DNA from: Hermodice carunculata
Lineage: Eukaryota; Annelida; Polychaeta; Eunicida; Amphinomidae
Assembly: GCA_964020975.1 (NCBI GenBank)
Contig: OZ026619.1
Location: 89,100,562-89,164,561 of the forward strand
Reading direction: 5' to 3'
DNA: 64,000 bases
The notes beneath the pieces were generated by a model. It was not told where the DNA came from. It worked only from the letters and a program-made list of their open reading frames with translations, and made no database searches. The translations under genes and the position numbers were made by a program. Below are positions 21,791-39,178 of the stretch, piece by piece; within the stretch, counting starts at the first letter, position 1; each line of letters starts with the position of its first letter.

Positions 21791-23169
21791 ACAGAGTACC
21801 ATGATGAATTTTCTGTCACACATATTTTCATTAATTTATGTAGGACCCAAAGTTACGACTAATTGCCGTAGCATGTACCAAATGTTCACTTGTTGCATTA
21901 TTGTCGCCTATATATAAACCAAGGACGTGTTATAAGAGGCGCGTCACTGATATGATGTTTAGAAATGTAGGCATATTCTAATGTTTGTACAAAAGGATGC
22001 TGTTTGGCGCAAAAGATAATGGTACCGACATTGAGAGTACACCTATCATAACAATGTCTTCACCAATATCACCAATATCGTAAGCATTATCATTACTTCA
22101 TGCTGGTAAAGATATGCCATGTGCATGGAAACACGAATATAAAGTTTAACAATATTCGACCAAAATTACCAGTGTTACAAAAATATTACTCAAACGTTTT
22201 AGGAAATGGGCCCCTCATATTGTAATTTTTATTTTGCGCTGTTTGACAAGAGGTTTTTCCGTGGTTTAGGGGTTTGGTTTTCTTATTTAACAATTGTCTC
22301 TTTCTTCTTATTGCTTTTCAACATATATATGCATCTTCAAAAACTTTGAATAAGTTGGTATCGCTATGACAAAAACAAAATCGAAAATTGTGATATTTTA
22401 CATATATGAGAACCGAAAAACAAGCATATCGTTTGATCGCTGACATAAATTTCCTCTCCACATATAATGTAATGTAATGTTATGTAATGTAATGCAATGC
22501 AATGTTATGTCATGTAAAGTAACGTAACATTACATAGTATATGATATAATTCATTAACATTTATATAGATGAATTGTGAATAATATAAACACTAAAATTT
22601 TTTATCCGCATCAGATACCAAGCTAGATCTTACTCTATATCATGTCATACGTCTTATATTTCTTATATACTGAGATTTTTTTCTCTGATATTTGCATATT
22701 TCGGTACGTATATAGCTGGAATAGTCAATGTGTCATTAAGTGCGATACACCGCGGGATATGATATGAAGCAATGGATTGAAACGAAGTAACTACGCCCTC
22801 ACAGAAAATGTGTGATACTTAAAATCTAAATCACCGTCTCAGCTGGGCTTGTCGGTTACCTTGGAAACTTTATCAAGTGAATGGGGTAAAGTCACTTCTT
22901 GCCTCCAATGATCTATGACCCTCTTCCTGTTTGTGCTATGTGACCTGGATATCGATTTAGCTTATTGTATTATTCAGTGTAGTTATGTCAATATGCAAAC
23001 ACAGATACTCTGTACTCTCAAAATTCTTTCTTTTTCTCCTTATTTCTTTCTTTTCACCAAAATTTTGTCCGCAGCTTTTCTCTGAGACCGTTACAGTTAG
23101 ATTATTTTGAAAAAAATGTGCAAATTACATCGGAAAGGAAAACCCCTTGACCCCTCTATATAGGTAAAT
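21791..23169. other. No gene recognised; short TAATG-type tandem repeat near 22470
   Basis: At about 22466-22545 a degenerate pentamer repeat (taatg / caatg / ttatg) runs into an inverted stretch cgtaacattac, so the end can fold on itself. I recognise nothing else. Confidence 0.5.
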
Positions 23170-23810
23170 TGCTTTTTTTAGAAGTATTACAACGGTGGCA
23201 ATCCTCCTTCAAGTCTTAGGTTTGTGGCATAGACCCATCCAATAAAATGAACGTGATATTTTCAAATGACTATAACTATGTTCCTCAGATAGCCCATTTC
23301 AGCAATTAATATTAACAGCATTTTAATACAATGTACCAGACTCTGCAGCTATACAATTTTGTCTGTGCCCAGGCAGGAAATGATCAAAATGAATGGACCA
23401 CTGCAAGCACATGTATAGAAGAGCAAAGTATCGAGAAACCCCCTCCATTTTCCAGCGGAAAAAAGTAACCAGATACCATGGAAACAAAAAAGAAATGAGT
23501 CTTTAACAAGTGACAGAGGTGTCAATAGCAACTTCAATCCATTTGTCTGTGATATAGGCGTATCCAATGAAATGGAAATGAAAACTGTAAAATTTTAATT
23601 TATGCTTATTAGGCACACCTAGAAATGTTTATGCCGACCATTTCAAAATCATTCTAGATCAACGGGCCAGTCAGATTTCAATTCAAAGGATTGTATTTGA
23701 GGTACCTTTGATTATCATTGAACAACATTTTGAAATATTTCAAATTTAGTAATTTTCAAGGCACACAAACAGATTTTCTCTAAGCCATTTTCTTTATCCA
23801 GTTAATAAGA
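23170..23810 (+). repeat. Dispersed repeat R3, copy 2
   Basis: Several units with catccaataaaatgaa / tatccaatgaaatgga, ggcacacc and gcaattaat, ending in caaggcacacaaacagattt, the R3 terminal block. Confidence 0.55.
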
Positions 23811-27912
<4,102 letters not shown>

Positions 27913-28499
27913 TTGAAACTCCCTTATACAAAAGTGGTATGAGGGGCTTATATTTTGTGCAGAATATTAAGTTATCCTCTCTCTTGCAGGTCCAAATGAG
28001 GTCACGTCACATGAATAACGAGAAAGTGATGCTGTAGTACGTGTTTACTTGTCATTCCAGTTTTCGCCAATATAGGCCTACTTATTTGCTTCGAGCGGCA
28101 CCCCACCACAAGCAATGCTGTAAATTTTGTCAACTGTCACAATTTATTCAATCAAGCAAGACTCTGACTCTGTATCCAACATTGTTTCCAGTTCACAGCA
28201 GACTAAATGGTTTAGTGCAGCATAATTGATGGCAGTAACGAAGAGCAGTTACCTGACGCAGGCCATTTTCATTGTTTGGAGAAAATACAATGATTGCCCA
28301 TCTTATGACTATTAAGGAGTGAGAGTCAGGGTCAGAGAACATCTATTTGACAAAATATAATTCTTATGGATGCAAACAGTATGTAATATTGCAACTCAAA
28401 AGTACATGACAGTTAGAAGCGTTAGAATACAAAAATCGATGAGTGTCTGGATGACCCCAAGAAATAAAAAATCACACACAGAGTAGTTGAAATATGGAA
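27913..28499. other. No feature recognised
   Basis: Unique-looking sequence between the TA tract and the first R4 block. Confidence 0.5.
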
Positions 28500-28993
28500 A
28501 AAATCACAGCACTAACTGTTGAAAACTAAGGTCTGGGGGTCCAAAGAAGTGTCCCTATGCGATTTAAAAGAAAGTAGCTAGGCCGGTTTGTAGAAGATTT
28601 TTTAAAGATTTTGAAAAAAAAAAATGAAGAAACAAAATTATATAAATTCCGAAAATTCCTGGAGTGTGAATATTTGAAACAATTGGTGAAAGCCTACCCA
28701 AGCTGCATCCCAACCAAGTTTGAAGGGAATCTGTTTTATGATTCTGGATAAGAGTTAAAAAATGTGACTTTCATTGCCATCCCCCATTGACTTGCGTTGT
28801 AATCCACGGGGAAGTATACATTAGCTGGTAACCGCCAAAATTTAAAATTTCGTTAAACATCAGAGTTGCGGAATATCATCACATTGTGAACAACTTCGTT
28901 TGACCCTTCCACAAGCTACGTTTCCAACATGTTTCGCGAGAATCTAAGTGACGGTTTTGGAGAAGTCAAAAATAGCTTTAACACACAAAAATT

Positions 28994-29056
<63 letters not shown>

Positions 29057-29480
29057 GCAGCACCGCCTGGTGAAAAAATAAAAACCTAGGTCGAAGAATC
29101 CTCAGAAGTGTCCCTATGTCATTTGGAAGCAATTGGCCAAGCAGTTTCGTATTGTAAAATTTTGTCAAATATGGGCAAAAAAATCATAAAATCAAAAAAA
29201 AAAAAAAAAAAAAATTGAGTGTGGCTTTTTAAACACACAATTAGTAAAGACTCACCCAAGGTACATCCCAATCAAATTTAAAGTGAAGCGATTAGAAGGT
29301 TTTTGGAGAAGTCAAATGTGACATATCATTGAAATCCCCGTGACTTACCTTGTAATCAATGGGAATGTTGCATTAACCAATAAGTACCAAATTGGAAAAA
29401 TTCGTTTAAAAACAAAGCTGCGGAACATCATAGCCTAGTGAACAACTTTGTTTGACCGTTCCATAAGCTACAAGAAACAG
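28500..29480 (+). repeat. Dispersed repeat R4, block 1 (two units)
   Basis: Unit starts are at about 28503 (cacagcactaactgttgaa) and 29053 (gaattgcagcaccgcctgg), about 490 bp apart after subtracting the (GA)n tract. Each carries ggtc..agaagtgtccctatg, a ggtacatcccaatca / gctgcatcccaaccaagttt block, cattgacttgcgttgtaatc and a gaacaactttgtttgacc end. The same unit recurs from 35120 on. Confidence 0.7.
28998..29053 (+). repeat. (GA)n microsatellite
   Basis: About 28 GA units at the junction of two R4 units, the same relative position as the (GA)n at 35469 and the A-rich tract at 37277. Confidence 0.95.
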
Positions 29481-29944
29481 AATGTTTGATAGTCAATTTA
29501 CTCCTACAAAATCGCAAGCAGTTTACTGAATTACATATAGGTGCACACGATCAAAAAACAGAAATCGTCAACCACGAAAGGGACACTGCAGTTATAAGAA
29601 AACCGATACAACACCATCTATTTACTATTCTACCACATGATATATACATAGCTTGTCTATCGTATAGGAATCGATGATTCTTCGTGTGGCCTAAGCAAGC
29701 TACATGCACATGAAACATGATGTATTCTTCACAACGTATATTTAAAGTCATGAACGCAGCAAGGATAACATCAATTGAAACTTCAAGTGGGACCTTCCTG
29801 GGCCCAAGAACAAACAAAAATAGCATACATCATACATGAAAAAGATTTCTCTGTGGAATTGTTCAATCCATATATTGCCAGTGAACACATGCCTTGTTAC
29901 TAAGTTTGTGTGTGAACACAGACTTCTTGTTTTTCCTCAAATAC

Positions 29945-30240
29945 TTTATTTATTCATTCATTCGTCCGTTCGTTCATTCACTCATTCATTCATCCATCCA
30001 TTTATTCATTTTTATTTATTTATTTATTCTTATTCTTTTCCGTGTGCCAGTTTTGTGGTCAGTTTTTTTTTCGGACACTATTGGTTCGAAAAGTACTTAA
30101 CTTGGCATGGTAATAGACTTAGTACTGAAATTGTGCATATTGTTCGGAACAGTCATAACACTAGAAATTTTGCAAATTGGAGGCATACTTATGCAAATTT
30201 TAAATCTTATATATCTTCAAAAGTTTTCTAGATAGAGTTG
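29945..30240 (+). repeat. R3 end fragment with (ATTC)n/(TTTA)n tract
   Basis: An ATTC/TTTA-rich tract is followed by a block matching the R3 end at 51340-51420: both have a T-run, a ttcggacac / ttccgaaaac stretch, acttggcatggt / acttgtcatggt and actgaaattgtg / atgaaattgtg. Only the end of the element is present. Confidence 0.5.
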
Positions 30241-30992
30241 CTATTCAAAGCTTAATACGTGGGTCTATTGCCAAAGCAAAATTTTGCAGGATGGAAACAA
30301 AGTTGAAAAATTTAATTTATGTTAAATTCACAGAATTTCCTTCGAATACACAAGCATCTGATAGATTACCTTCCCCACCAGGCCGTTATGCAACGAGACA
30401 TAATTGAACTGTGAGAGTTGGCCTCCACACCCATCAGTACAGAGGCAGTGGTGCTCCATAGGCTCACCCTTCAATCTCTAGGGAGGCTGGCTGCGGTGGT
30501 ACAGTACACTTGTCTGCATTTTGTAACCAAGGAGACTACAGTCTGCCCAGCAAGAGGTGAGCTATGTTGGCCTGGCGGGGACCTGCAGCTGAGCCACTCA
30601 CACTCAAGCAGGGCTATTTAAGGCAGCACCACATTGCTACCAGCTGTGTGTCTGGCAGGGCAAATGATAGCATGCATGAACACATTTACTTGGTTGTACA
30701 TAAGAAGTAAACCAAGACTGTCATTTATCAAAATCAATAACTTACCCTACATTTATTTGCTGGATGGGGGGGGGGTGAAGTTTCCTCACTTAACTTGGCA
30801 AGGGTTTCCCACATTTTTCTTCTGACATCTTGCTACTCAAAGGGGTGGACAGAAGCAACACTGACCAGTCAGAGATTTTGCAGTGTTCACTGGGGCTTGT
30901 GGGACTTTTTATGTGCCAGTCCATTTCAATTAAAATTCCTATGAATGGTGATCTACATTCATATAAGGTGATCCAGACAGGTCTCAATGTCC

Positions 30993-31623
30993 TGTGATGT
31001 GTGACTAACTGGAAAACTCTGGAAGAGTAGTGATATTTCTGTGTCTACATATAAAGCAGATGTTTTCCTGATTGAGAGAAGAGAAGAGAGAATTCTGAAG
31101 GATCTGCCTGAAGCTGTTTGTTGTCATTGGGACTGTGAGTGTGTGTTGTCATCAAGCCATTGGGACTATGAGCCATTTTTTACATTTTACCTGTGGAGTG
31201 TGGACAGTGCCTTGAGTGGACTTGTATATTTAGTGCTACCCATTTACACTTTGTATCTGTGGAATGTGGACATTGTCTTTGAGTGGACTGGTATATTGTA
31301 CCACATTGGAACCAAACCGTACCTCTGTGGGATTGGATTAGCACCACATCTTTCAGTACCACATTGGACCCATACCGTACCTCTGTGGGATTTGTAACAT
31401 ATCATTTAGCACCTGTCATAGGACTTGGAACTGTGGCACAGTACCTGTGGATAATCTCACCAGGGATTAAGATTTACCTAAGACTGTTTGACTGTTGAAA
31501 TATCAGTGGAGATAAGTTTACCTACTGATTTTGAGTGTTAATATATTGTTATTGTTAAAATTATATCAGTGTTGCCATTCTTTGTTGAGTTCTGCTAATA
31601 TTCAAAAGGTGGGCATCGTAACA
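30993..31623 (+). mobile_element. Candidate solo LTR or LTR-led fragment
   Basis: It begins tgtgatgtgtgac and ends gtaaca, followed by tggggcag, an arrangement like an LTR and the start of a primer-binding site. Its last 170 bp match 1-176. Internally two pairs of short direct repeats occur: tgtggagtgtggaca / tgtggaatgtggaca, and taccacattgga...ccgtacctctgtggga twice. No pol domain follows; about 170 bp past it I see no element sequence. Family not assigned. It is an old, broken remnant. The left edge is a guess. Confidence 0.4.
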
Positions 31624-31862
31624 TGGGGCAGTGATAGGTTGGCTGGAAGGAGCCTGGGCAGCCTGCAGTTAATGAGACAGTCTCCTGACCTCATCTCTGG
31701 CTGAACAAACTGCACATAGTCTGAAGCCTCCTCAGCGTCACCATGGAGGAAGGGAGCTTCCTTCCTCGATGTACAAACTGACAACTTCAGTATGAGCTAA
31801 TAGTTGATATTATTGGAGATTGTCACGCAAATTGGTTTTATGTTCCTATAAGTAGTGAACTC

Positions 31863-31896
31863 AAGTACATGTACTTATAAATACATGTACATGTAT
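31863..31896. repeat. Two adjacent perfect palindromes
   Basis: AAGTACATGTACTT (31863-31876) and ATACATGTACATGTAT (31881-31896) are both self-complementary and only 4 bp apart. They share the TACATGTA core. Confidence 0.7.
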
Positions 31897-31929
31897 ATCA
31901 CTATGTACACATTTTAATTGTTTCGGTCA

Positions 31930-32695
31930 TTTTATGCCCCAGATTTACAAAGCATGGGAATCCGGTGTTAATGTGGTAACTTTAACTTCATAGTATCAAT
32001 GGGTTTAGCATTACATTCAAACGTCATGTATTTATTCAAATTAGGGGCAATTAAAATTTGAAAGGCTCTGTATGTGCCAACGTATTACAGATAGAAACAA
32101 AATTTAAAATAGTATATAGAGGTTTGTGACACCTGTCAATCTAATGGATAGTAAACAAAAAACTGTAGCATTTGAATTTATGCAAATTAGCAGCACTTGA
32201 AAATTTTATAAAGTTTAATATCTCCAAAACTATTCTAAATATAGGTGTCAGTCTTCCTTCAATTTTTAGGCTTGTGACATAGCCGTACCCAATGAAACAT
32301 GAACCAAAGCTGCAGCATTCTAATTTATGCAAATTAGCTGAATACACAAACTTAAATGTTGAATAACTTCATAACTATAATAAACCGAGGCGCATTCAAA
32401 CTTCAGTTGATAGATTTGTAGGATAGTTGCTTCCAGCGAACCAAGAATCAAAGTTGTAGTAGTTTGACTCATGCAAATTAGGCAAATACACAAAACTGAA
32501 ATCTTTGAATAGCTTCAAAACTATAATAGATTTCAAGAGGTGCCTTTCCAACTTAAATTTGTAGGTTTTTTGACATAGCCGCATGAAAAATATTTTTGCT
32601 TGAATTAAAGAAATACTGAATGGGCAATCTTTAAATGTTTTCTAGGCACACAGACTGATTTGCTGACAAGCAAATCAAATTTTTCTAGTTCCATG
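31930..32695 (+). repeat. Dispersed repeat R3, copy 3
   Basis: About six units of near 100-115 bp. Each has a caatgaa..atgaaccaaag motif, a gcattc/gtagcattt block and a ttatgcaaattag block, then a linker with acttcaaaactata. It ends in taggcacacagactgatttg and agcaaatcaaatttttctag. Frames across it are not coding. Confidence 0.65.
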
Positions 32696-32933
32696 TTGTT
32701 TTGGTTCACATGATAATCTCACCAATATCTGTGCACAACAGATTTGTGTGTGCTTTTTTATCTGGAATAACTCATTGAAGTGAATTGAATAGATATGTTT
32801 ACGGGAATAGAGATATGAGGAGTTATTGTTTCATTGTTTTTGTTCATTTACTTACCTAGGGGGTACTATAAATGGTGTATAGTCACGGTACTGTAAAAAT
32901 AGTCACTCCGTTTAATCTCATTTGTAAAGGTTT

Positions 32934-33004
<71 letters not shown>
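32934..33004 (+). repeat. (TTTA)n microsatellite
   Basis: About 17 TTTA units. Confidence 0.95.
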
Positions 33005-33008
<4 letters not shown>

Positions 33009-35119
33009 TGTGAAGTTTGATTTTTCCTCACCTAGCCATCCTATAAGGCTTCACTTTATAACGGGTATGGGCTCCGAAACATGTTCTGACTAGTTACCCT
33101 CCTGAAGACCCTTTAATTTATTTGGGCTAACACAGCCTATACAGTCTGTTCTGTTGCAGTGGTGATACAAAAATCGCAAAATACTTAATTTTTTCAAAAT
33201 CGATAAAGTTGGTTGAGTCTTCATTTTTGACACACATGAATAAAGAACTGTTCATTTCTCAGAAAATCCCTGAAGCAGCTTCGCTCCAAAGAATTTTTGG
33301 AGTAAATCCCTTTTATTTTATCAAATTCAGATATTTAGTTTTAGAGAAATATCCACATGAACTGGACATTGTGGTCGAAAAAAAAGTGTCTGTAATCAAG
33401 ATTCAAAGGTTAACATGGTGCGTTGACAACCATAATAACACTAAAAGTATTTTGTTTTTAGTTTCCTCAGATTGTGCTGGGAGAACTACCAAATTTGGAC
33501 CAAAATGTCCCAAACTCTCGAAATGAACAAAATCATTCAAAACCGGATAAGCATTGTCTTAATGTTGATGAAATGTATTGCCTAGTTGTTTACTTTGAGT
33601 TGGTAATGCAACTTGGATTGTTTATCACCATAAGGTTTATCACAATAGTGCAGTAGGGTGCTGCCTGCTTAGGGATACAGTTGTCCCTCCCTATGGAGGG
33701 ACAAAAAGTGGTCATACGAAAGAGGCGAGCTGCCCATAAAGGTCAAATACCGTGGCAAAGATAGAGCTATGGACATAACAAATGTGGTCGTAAGAGGCAG
33801 GTGGTCTGTCAATGGAGAAACAACTGTGTTCATGTATGATAAAGCATATGTCACACATGAACCTGGACCACATGGAGAGTGTTACTGCTAGTTCTTATTT
33901 CACATTATATGTGCACAATTTATGAGTGAAAGCGCAATTCACAAGGCCTATCAGTGATACTAATATGTTAAAAAATGTCAAAGGTGAAAATATATTACAA
34001 TCGATAGTTCCACCCCCAAGGGGAACCCATTTTGTTTTTGCATGATCCGTCTGTCTGCTATTTGTTTGTGAACACAATATTTAGACTTATTGGCCACTTG
34101 AAACTCAAATTCATATTAATGTACTATGTGTACCTTGACACAATTTCCTCTTTTGATTACATTCTGGCGACCTTGATTTCATTGTCAACGGCACAAGAGC
34201 CATGTATGCGCAAAGATCAGCTTTTGGTTGGACAGCTACGTGATTCGGCTCACACATGCATGTATGATTGTCAGCACAACCATTATGTGTACACGTGAAA
34301 ACATGGAAAATGAAAGTACACAGCCTTGTCTTGAAGCAGAAATACATGAACAGAAACTTAACTTTACACCTGACATTTTGCTTGACTTTATATGTGTATA
34401 TTTTCAGAGAAGCAGAAAGAAAAAGGAAGAGAGAAAGAAAAGAGAGAAAGAAAGAAAGAAAAAAAAGAAAAGAAAGATTTATATACAAGAAAGAAAAGAT
34501 AAGATCATGCCAAACATGATTCTAAAAACAGTTTTTCAATATATGTATATTCTTCGGAATTATTGTCATATGAAAAGGCGGTAAAATATCAAAATCACTT
34601 TAAGCATACCAGTGCAGGCAGTCTGGTCAAAGATAGACATTGCCGGGGAAATAACACAACGTATCCGCAGATACTGGAAAAGAGGTCACGGTAGGTTTGC
34701 ACAACGTACTGCAGCAACATGATGAGCGCTTGGTCGTGGTTGAATTGACTGGCCACGGAAATTTTCTCTATGTTCAAATTATCATGCCTCGGCCATTTTT
34801 GAGCAATGCAAAAATGCAAACATGCACAGATGTTCTGAGAAATTGGCTGTGCAGCAAAATCTTTGATGGTGTAGAGAGATGAAAAGCAGGATATTTAATA
34901 GCCAAAGTTTATTCCAGGACCTATACATTACCGGACAGGAGTTAAGAGTTCCATCCAACTTCATACTCCTGTCACTTGCATGTAGTTTAAAATATGAAGT
35001 GAGATATTGACGAAATAGAAAGAAAACCTACGAAAATGTGAGAAGCGAGTAGATACAATAGGAGGAAACGTGAGGATACGTCAAGTTGTCAGTAATATTA
35101 GTGCTTACTGATACATTTC
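33005..35119. other. No gene recognised; purine-rich tract at 34415-34500
   Basis: A GAAA/AGAA-rich stretch lies near 34415-34500. Open frames here overlap it or have no motif. I see no transposon domain. Confidence 0.5.
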
Positions 35120-37524
35120 CTTGTACAAGAGGACTGTAACAGTCCTGTGCTCATCTGACCTTAAATTCACACACAAACTATAGTGGTTCGGTGAACTTAG
35201 GAATGATATCAAACCACCTCTGGTTAAAAAAAATATCTCTTTTGTCAGGTACATATCCGGTTATCCATTCTTTCTAATTGTGATAATATGTTTAAAATCA
35301 GGGAAAATGAAAGTGCACGCAGGAAATGAAAGCACTACCACCATGTAGTGGACAATTTGGTGGAGATAAGGTAGCAAGTCCAGGTACATTTCCAATAGGT
35401 TTGAAGAGGATCCAACGTACAATTTTGTATGAAAAGTCAAGCAACGCAAAAAATATATACTAATTCTGGAGAGAGAGAGAGAGAGAGAGAGAGACTAAGT
35501 ATTACAACGCCACCTGTTGAACAAATCAAGGTGTATGGGTCCCAATAGTGTCCCCATGCAACTTGAAAGGAATTGGCTGAGCGGTTTTGGAGATGTTTTT
35601 TTATATTTAAAAAAAATAGAGATCTAAAAAATTATTGGAGTATGACCATTTGAGCAAATTTGGTAGAAAATATAGGCGAGTAAGCAAGTTTAAACTGAAT
35701 CTGGTGTTGGACGATGTTGGAGAAGGATCGAAAATGTGAATTATCATGGCAATCCCCATTGACTTAATATAGTAGTCAGAATGAAGGCATGCATTATTGA
35801 CAAGTACAAGAACAGAAAAATTCGTTAAAATTGAATGACCCAGAGTATCTCCAGCTAGTGAACCACTTTGTTTAAACCTCCCACAAGGTTCATTTCCACC
35901 AAGTTGCACAACAATCTGAGTGACATTTTAAAGAAGTTGAAAATAGCAGAAAAACATAAAAATCGTAAAAATTACGACCTGTCGAAAACTTGCAGTCCAT
36001 TGGTCCCCAGACGTGTCTCTATACAATTTCTAAACCATTGACCGATCAGTTTTGGAGAAGATTGAAGATTTTACCCCCTCCCTGCCCCCCAAAAATAAAT
36101 CCGAAAAATCATAAAAAAACCCTCCAAATCATTAAAGCCTGATGACCATTTGAACAAACTTGGGAGACACCCACCAAAGGTAAGCTCCCACCAAGTTTGA
36201 AGTGAATTTGGTTGACAGTTTTAGAGAAGTCGAAAATGTGAATTACCATTGCAATTTCCATTGACTTACCTAGTAATCAATTGGAATGTATGCATTAACG
36301 GAAAGTACCAATATCGAAAAATTCGCTAAAAGTCCGGGATACTGAGCATCACTAGTGAAGAACATTGTTTTAACGTGCAACAAGCCACAATTCAAGCAAG
36401 TTTTAGAACAATATGAGTGACACTTTTGGAGAAGTCGAAAATAGTGAAAGCCCACACAAATTCGTAAACAAGAGAACAGTCTTGTGCTCAGCTGACCTAA
36501 CATGCACAAACTGAAGTCCTACGAACTTCAGAATGATATCAAGGTCACCTGTGTTTGAGACCAACAATAGCGCAGCTAACATAGACATATCCCGTACGAA
36601 TTTTTCCGAATTTTGATAATTTGTTCAAAATGGGAGTACCACTATCTAGTGAGCAATTTGGTGGGAAACTAGTCCTTGTATATTCCCAATAAGTTTGAAG
36701 ATGATCCAACTTACGGTTTGGCAGAAAAAGTCGAGCAAGGTGAAAATGCACAAAAATTCTTTTAAAAAGTAACGAATCATCACAGCGCCAGTTGTTGAAA
36801 AAAATAAGGTCTAGAGGTCCCTAGTGTCCCAATGCAATTCCAAAGCAATTGGTTTGTTTGGCCTTTTGAGAGATGATTTTCAATATTTTACTGCAAAATG
36901 AACAAGCAAATTCTAAAAAAAATCTTAAAATCACAAGACCGTGAACATTTGAACCAAACTGGTAGAAACGCATCCAAGGTACGTCCCCACCTAATCTGAA
37001 GTGAATGCACTTGACGGTTTGGGAGAAAGAAGTCAAAAATGGGAGTTCCATTGCAATTCCCATTGACTAACACAGTAATCAGCTGGAATGCATGCATTAA
37101 CCGACAGTAAACCGAATTGAAAAATTCGTCAAAAATCAGGAGTCCAGAGTATCATCACCAAGTGAACAACATTGTTAAGCGCCTGCAAGCTGGATTTCTA
37201 CCTAGTTTTAGAAGAATCTGAGTGACGGCTTTGGAGAATAAGTCAAAAATAGCGAAAACACCAAAAGTTGTTAAAAAAAAAAAAAAAAAGAAAAAGAAAG
37301 AAAAAAGAAAAATCGCAGCACCACTTGTGAACAAATTAAGGTCTGGAGGTCCCCAGAAGTGTAATTGGCTAAGAGGTTTCGGAGACGAAATTAAGATTTG
37401 GTCCAAAGATGAATGCAAAAAATTATAAAAAATACACTCATAGGAGTGTGGCCATTGGAACAAACTTGGTAGAGAGCTACCTAAGGTGCATCCTTACCAA
37501 GTTTGAAATGAATCTGGCCAGTGA
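35120..37524 (+). repeat. Dispersed repeat R4, block 2 (about four units)
   Basis: Units begin near 35495, 35985, 36780 and 37312, each with a gc(c/a)(a/c)cctgttga-like start, then tcccc(a/c)..gtgtc, tttgaacaaacttgg, a ccaagtttgaagtgaatc block and ggagaagtcgaaaatgtgaa. Two shorter pieces at 35120-35460 and 36470-36760 share aacagtc..tgtgctca(t/g)ctgacc and aatgatatcaa. The block continues after two LINE insertions at 39179 and 42481. Confidence 0.75.
35469..35494 (+). repeat. (GA)n microsatellite
   Basis: Short GA run at the start of an R4 unit. Confidence 0.9.
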
Positions 37525-37584
37525 AGTCGAAAGCGTTTAAGTGTTTCAAAGTGTTCAAAATATACCTGTCAATTTGCTTTAGTT

Positions 37585-39178
37585 CACATTACAGAATTAT
37601 GGAGGAATGCCTTAGACATAACAAATATGTAGGAGATGTCCTGGTGGATTTGTCGAAGGCGTTCGATTGTATTTCTCACGGACTACTTTTAGCACAAATG
37701 CATGCTTATGGTTTAACAAGAAAGCATTAAAGCTTCTCGCAAGCTACCTAACAAGCGGCATGCAAAGGGTGGAAATACAGTCTGCATATAGTAAGTGGAC
37801 ATCGCTGAAAAAGGGTTACCCCAGGGATTCGTCCTAGGCCTCTGTTCATTCAATTTCTTTGTGGATGCTTTGTTTGGTTTTATTACTGAAGTGATTAGAT
37901 CCAATTTTTGCGGATGACAACACTTTGACTGCCATAGCAGACTCTCTTGAAGAGGTCAAAGATATCTTGTCAAGAGAGATTGCACAAGCTATGACGTGGT
38001 TTATACAAAAATTGTTGGAAGCAAATCCAACCAAATTTCAGATGATGCTAATTCGGAAATGCAGATGTTCCAGATTTTCAAATTAGTGTTCAGGACAAAT
38101 GTATTCAAATTAGTGAAACTACAAAATTGTTCGGAATATGTTTGACAACCAGCTATCTTTTGACCAACATGTGTCCCACCCATCTAAAAAAAACCCATCC
38201 GTTCAACTCAATATACTCATGCGTTTGAAACGCATTCTGGATATACCAGCAAAACTTGCAATACTAAAAACATATATTTAATATCATTTCAGATACATTG
38301 TGTATCGGTTCTCTCCTTGTCAAAATAGGCAAAAGATGCAAAAACTGCTTCAACGGGGCCTACGTTGTGTGTACAATTATAATTCCTCTTTCTACTCCAA
38401 ATTAGCAGAAACATCTGGACTGCTGAGCTTGGAAAGTGATAGACTTCGTAAAATAGCTAAAAAAAAACAAAAAAAAACCAAAAAAAAACAACAAAAAAAA
38501 CCAAAAAACAAAAAAAACAAAAACAAAAAAAAAAAACCAAAAAACAAAAACAAAAACAAAAACAAAAAAAAAAACAAAAAACAAAAAAAAACAAAACCAA
38601 AAACAAAAAAAAAAAAACAAAAAAAAAAAAAAAAAAAAAAACAAAAAAAAAACAAACAAAAAACAAACAAAAAACAAAAAAACCCTCAAAATTAAAAATG
38701 GCCTTGCCTCTCTGTATTGAGATGAATTTGTCACCGAACGCTCAATCATGTACAGTGTGCAGCAGGCGCTCAATTTCGATATGCCTAGAGCAAAATCTAC
38801 CCATTTTGGAACACGGTCACTGAAATTTTAAATACCTGAAATATGGAATGAGATACCCGATAAACGGAACGAAATCACAGATTTACCCAGTTGAAATCCG
38901 AAATGCATGTTTGGAAAGGCACTCAGTGAAAATGTCACCTATGCAGGAATCAATAGTTTTAAGCCCCTCAAACGCCATGAGTACATTTGCATAGCCTGTT
39001 CTATACTTTTATATTGTCTGCATGATGCATTGTCCATATTCTATTGCTTCTTGTATGTTTCATAATTATATTGCCTATTATATTGTATTGGATTGATAGT
39101 ATGGGTTGATGAAAACAGTTTTAAGCTGATATTTATTGTACACAAAACCGACAAAAAATAAAGTTTGAACTGAACTGA
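37585..39178 (+). mobile_element. LINE 1: 5'-truncated CR1/Jockey-type non-LTR retrotransposon
   Basis: The readable translation starts inside the reverse transcriptase: VGDVLVDLSKAFDCISHGLL, then SYLTSGMQRVEI, a GVPQG-like segment, and the catalytic FADDNTLTAIADS near 37907-37940. After the thumb region comes QRGLRCVYNYNSSFYSKLAE (38358 on), the usual C-terminal block of this group. The frame is broken by several stops and shifts and by an AAAAC-rich insertion at 38458-38690. The 3' part reads SLKF.IPEIWNEIPD and ends in aataaagtttgaactgaactgaaaa, a short-repeat 3' end typical of CR1-like elements. Flanking R4 sequence is in register on both sides, so this is a clean insertion. Endonuclease and ORF1 are absent. 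Inactive. Confidence 0.85.
38458..38690 (+). repeat. AAAAC-rich simple sequence within LINE 1
   Basis: About 230 bp of A with scattered single C, interrupting the RT C-terminal frame (…SDRLRKIAKK before, TLKIKNGL-like sequence after). The poly-Lys and poly-Phe frames are its translations. Confidence 0.95.

Noticed and set aside
38300-38773. Lys/Asn-rich and Phe/Val-rich frames
   Set aside because: Translation of the AAAAC-rich tract; only the first 50 residues of the plus-strand frame are LINE RT sequence.
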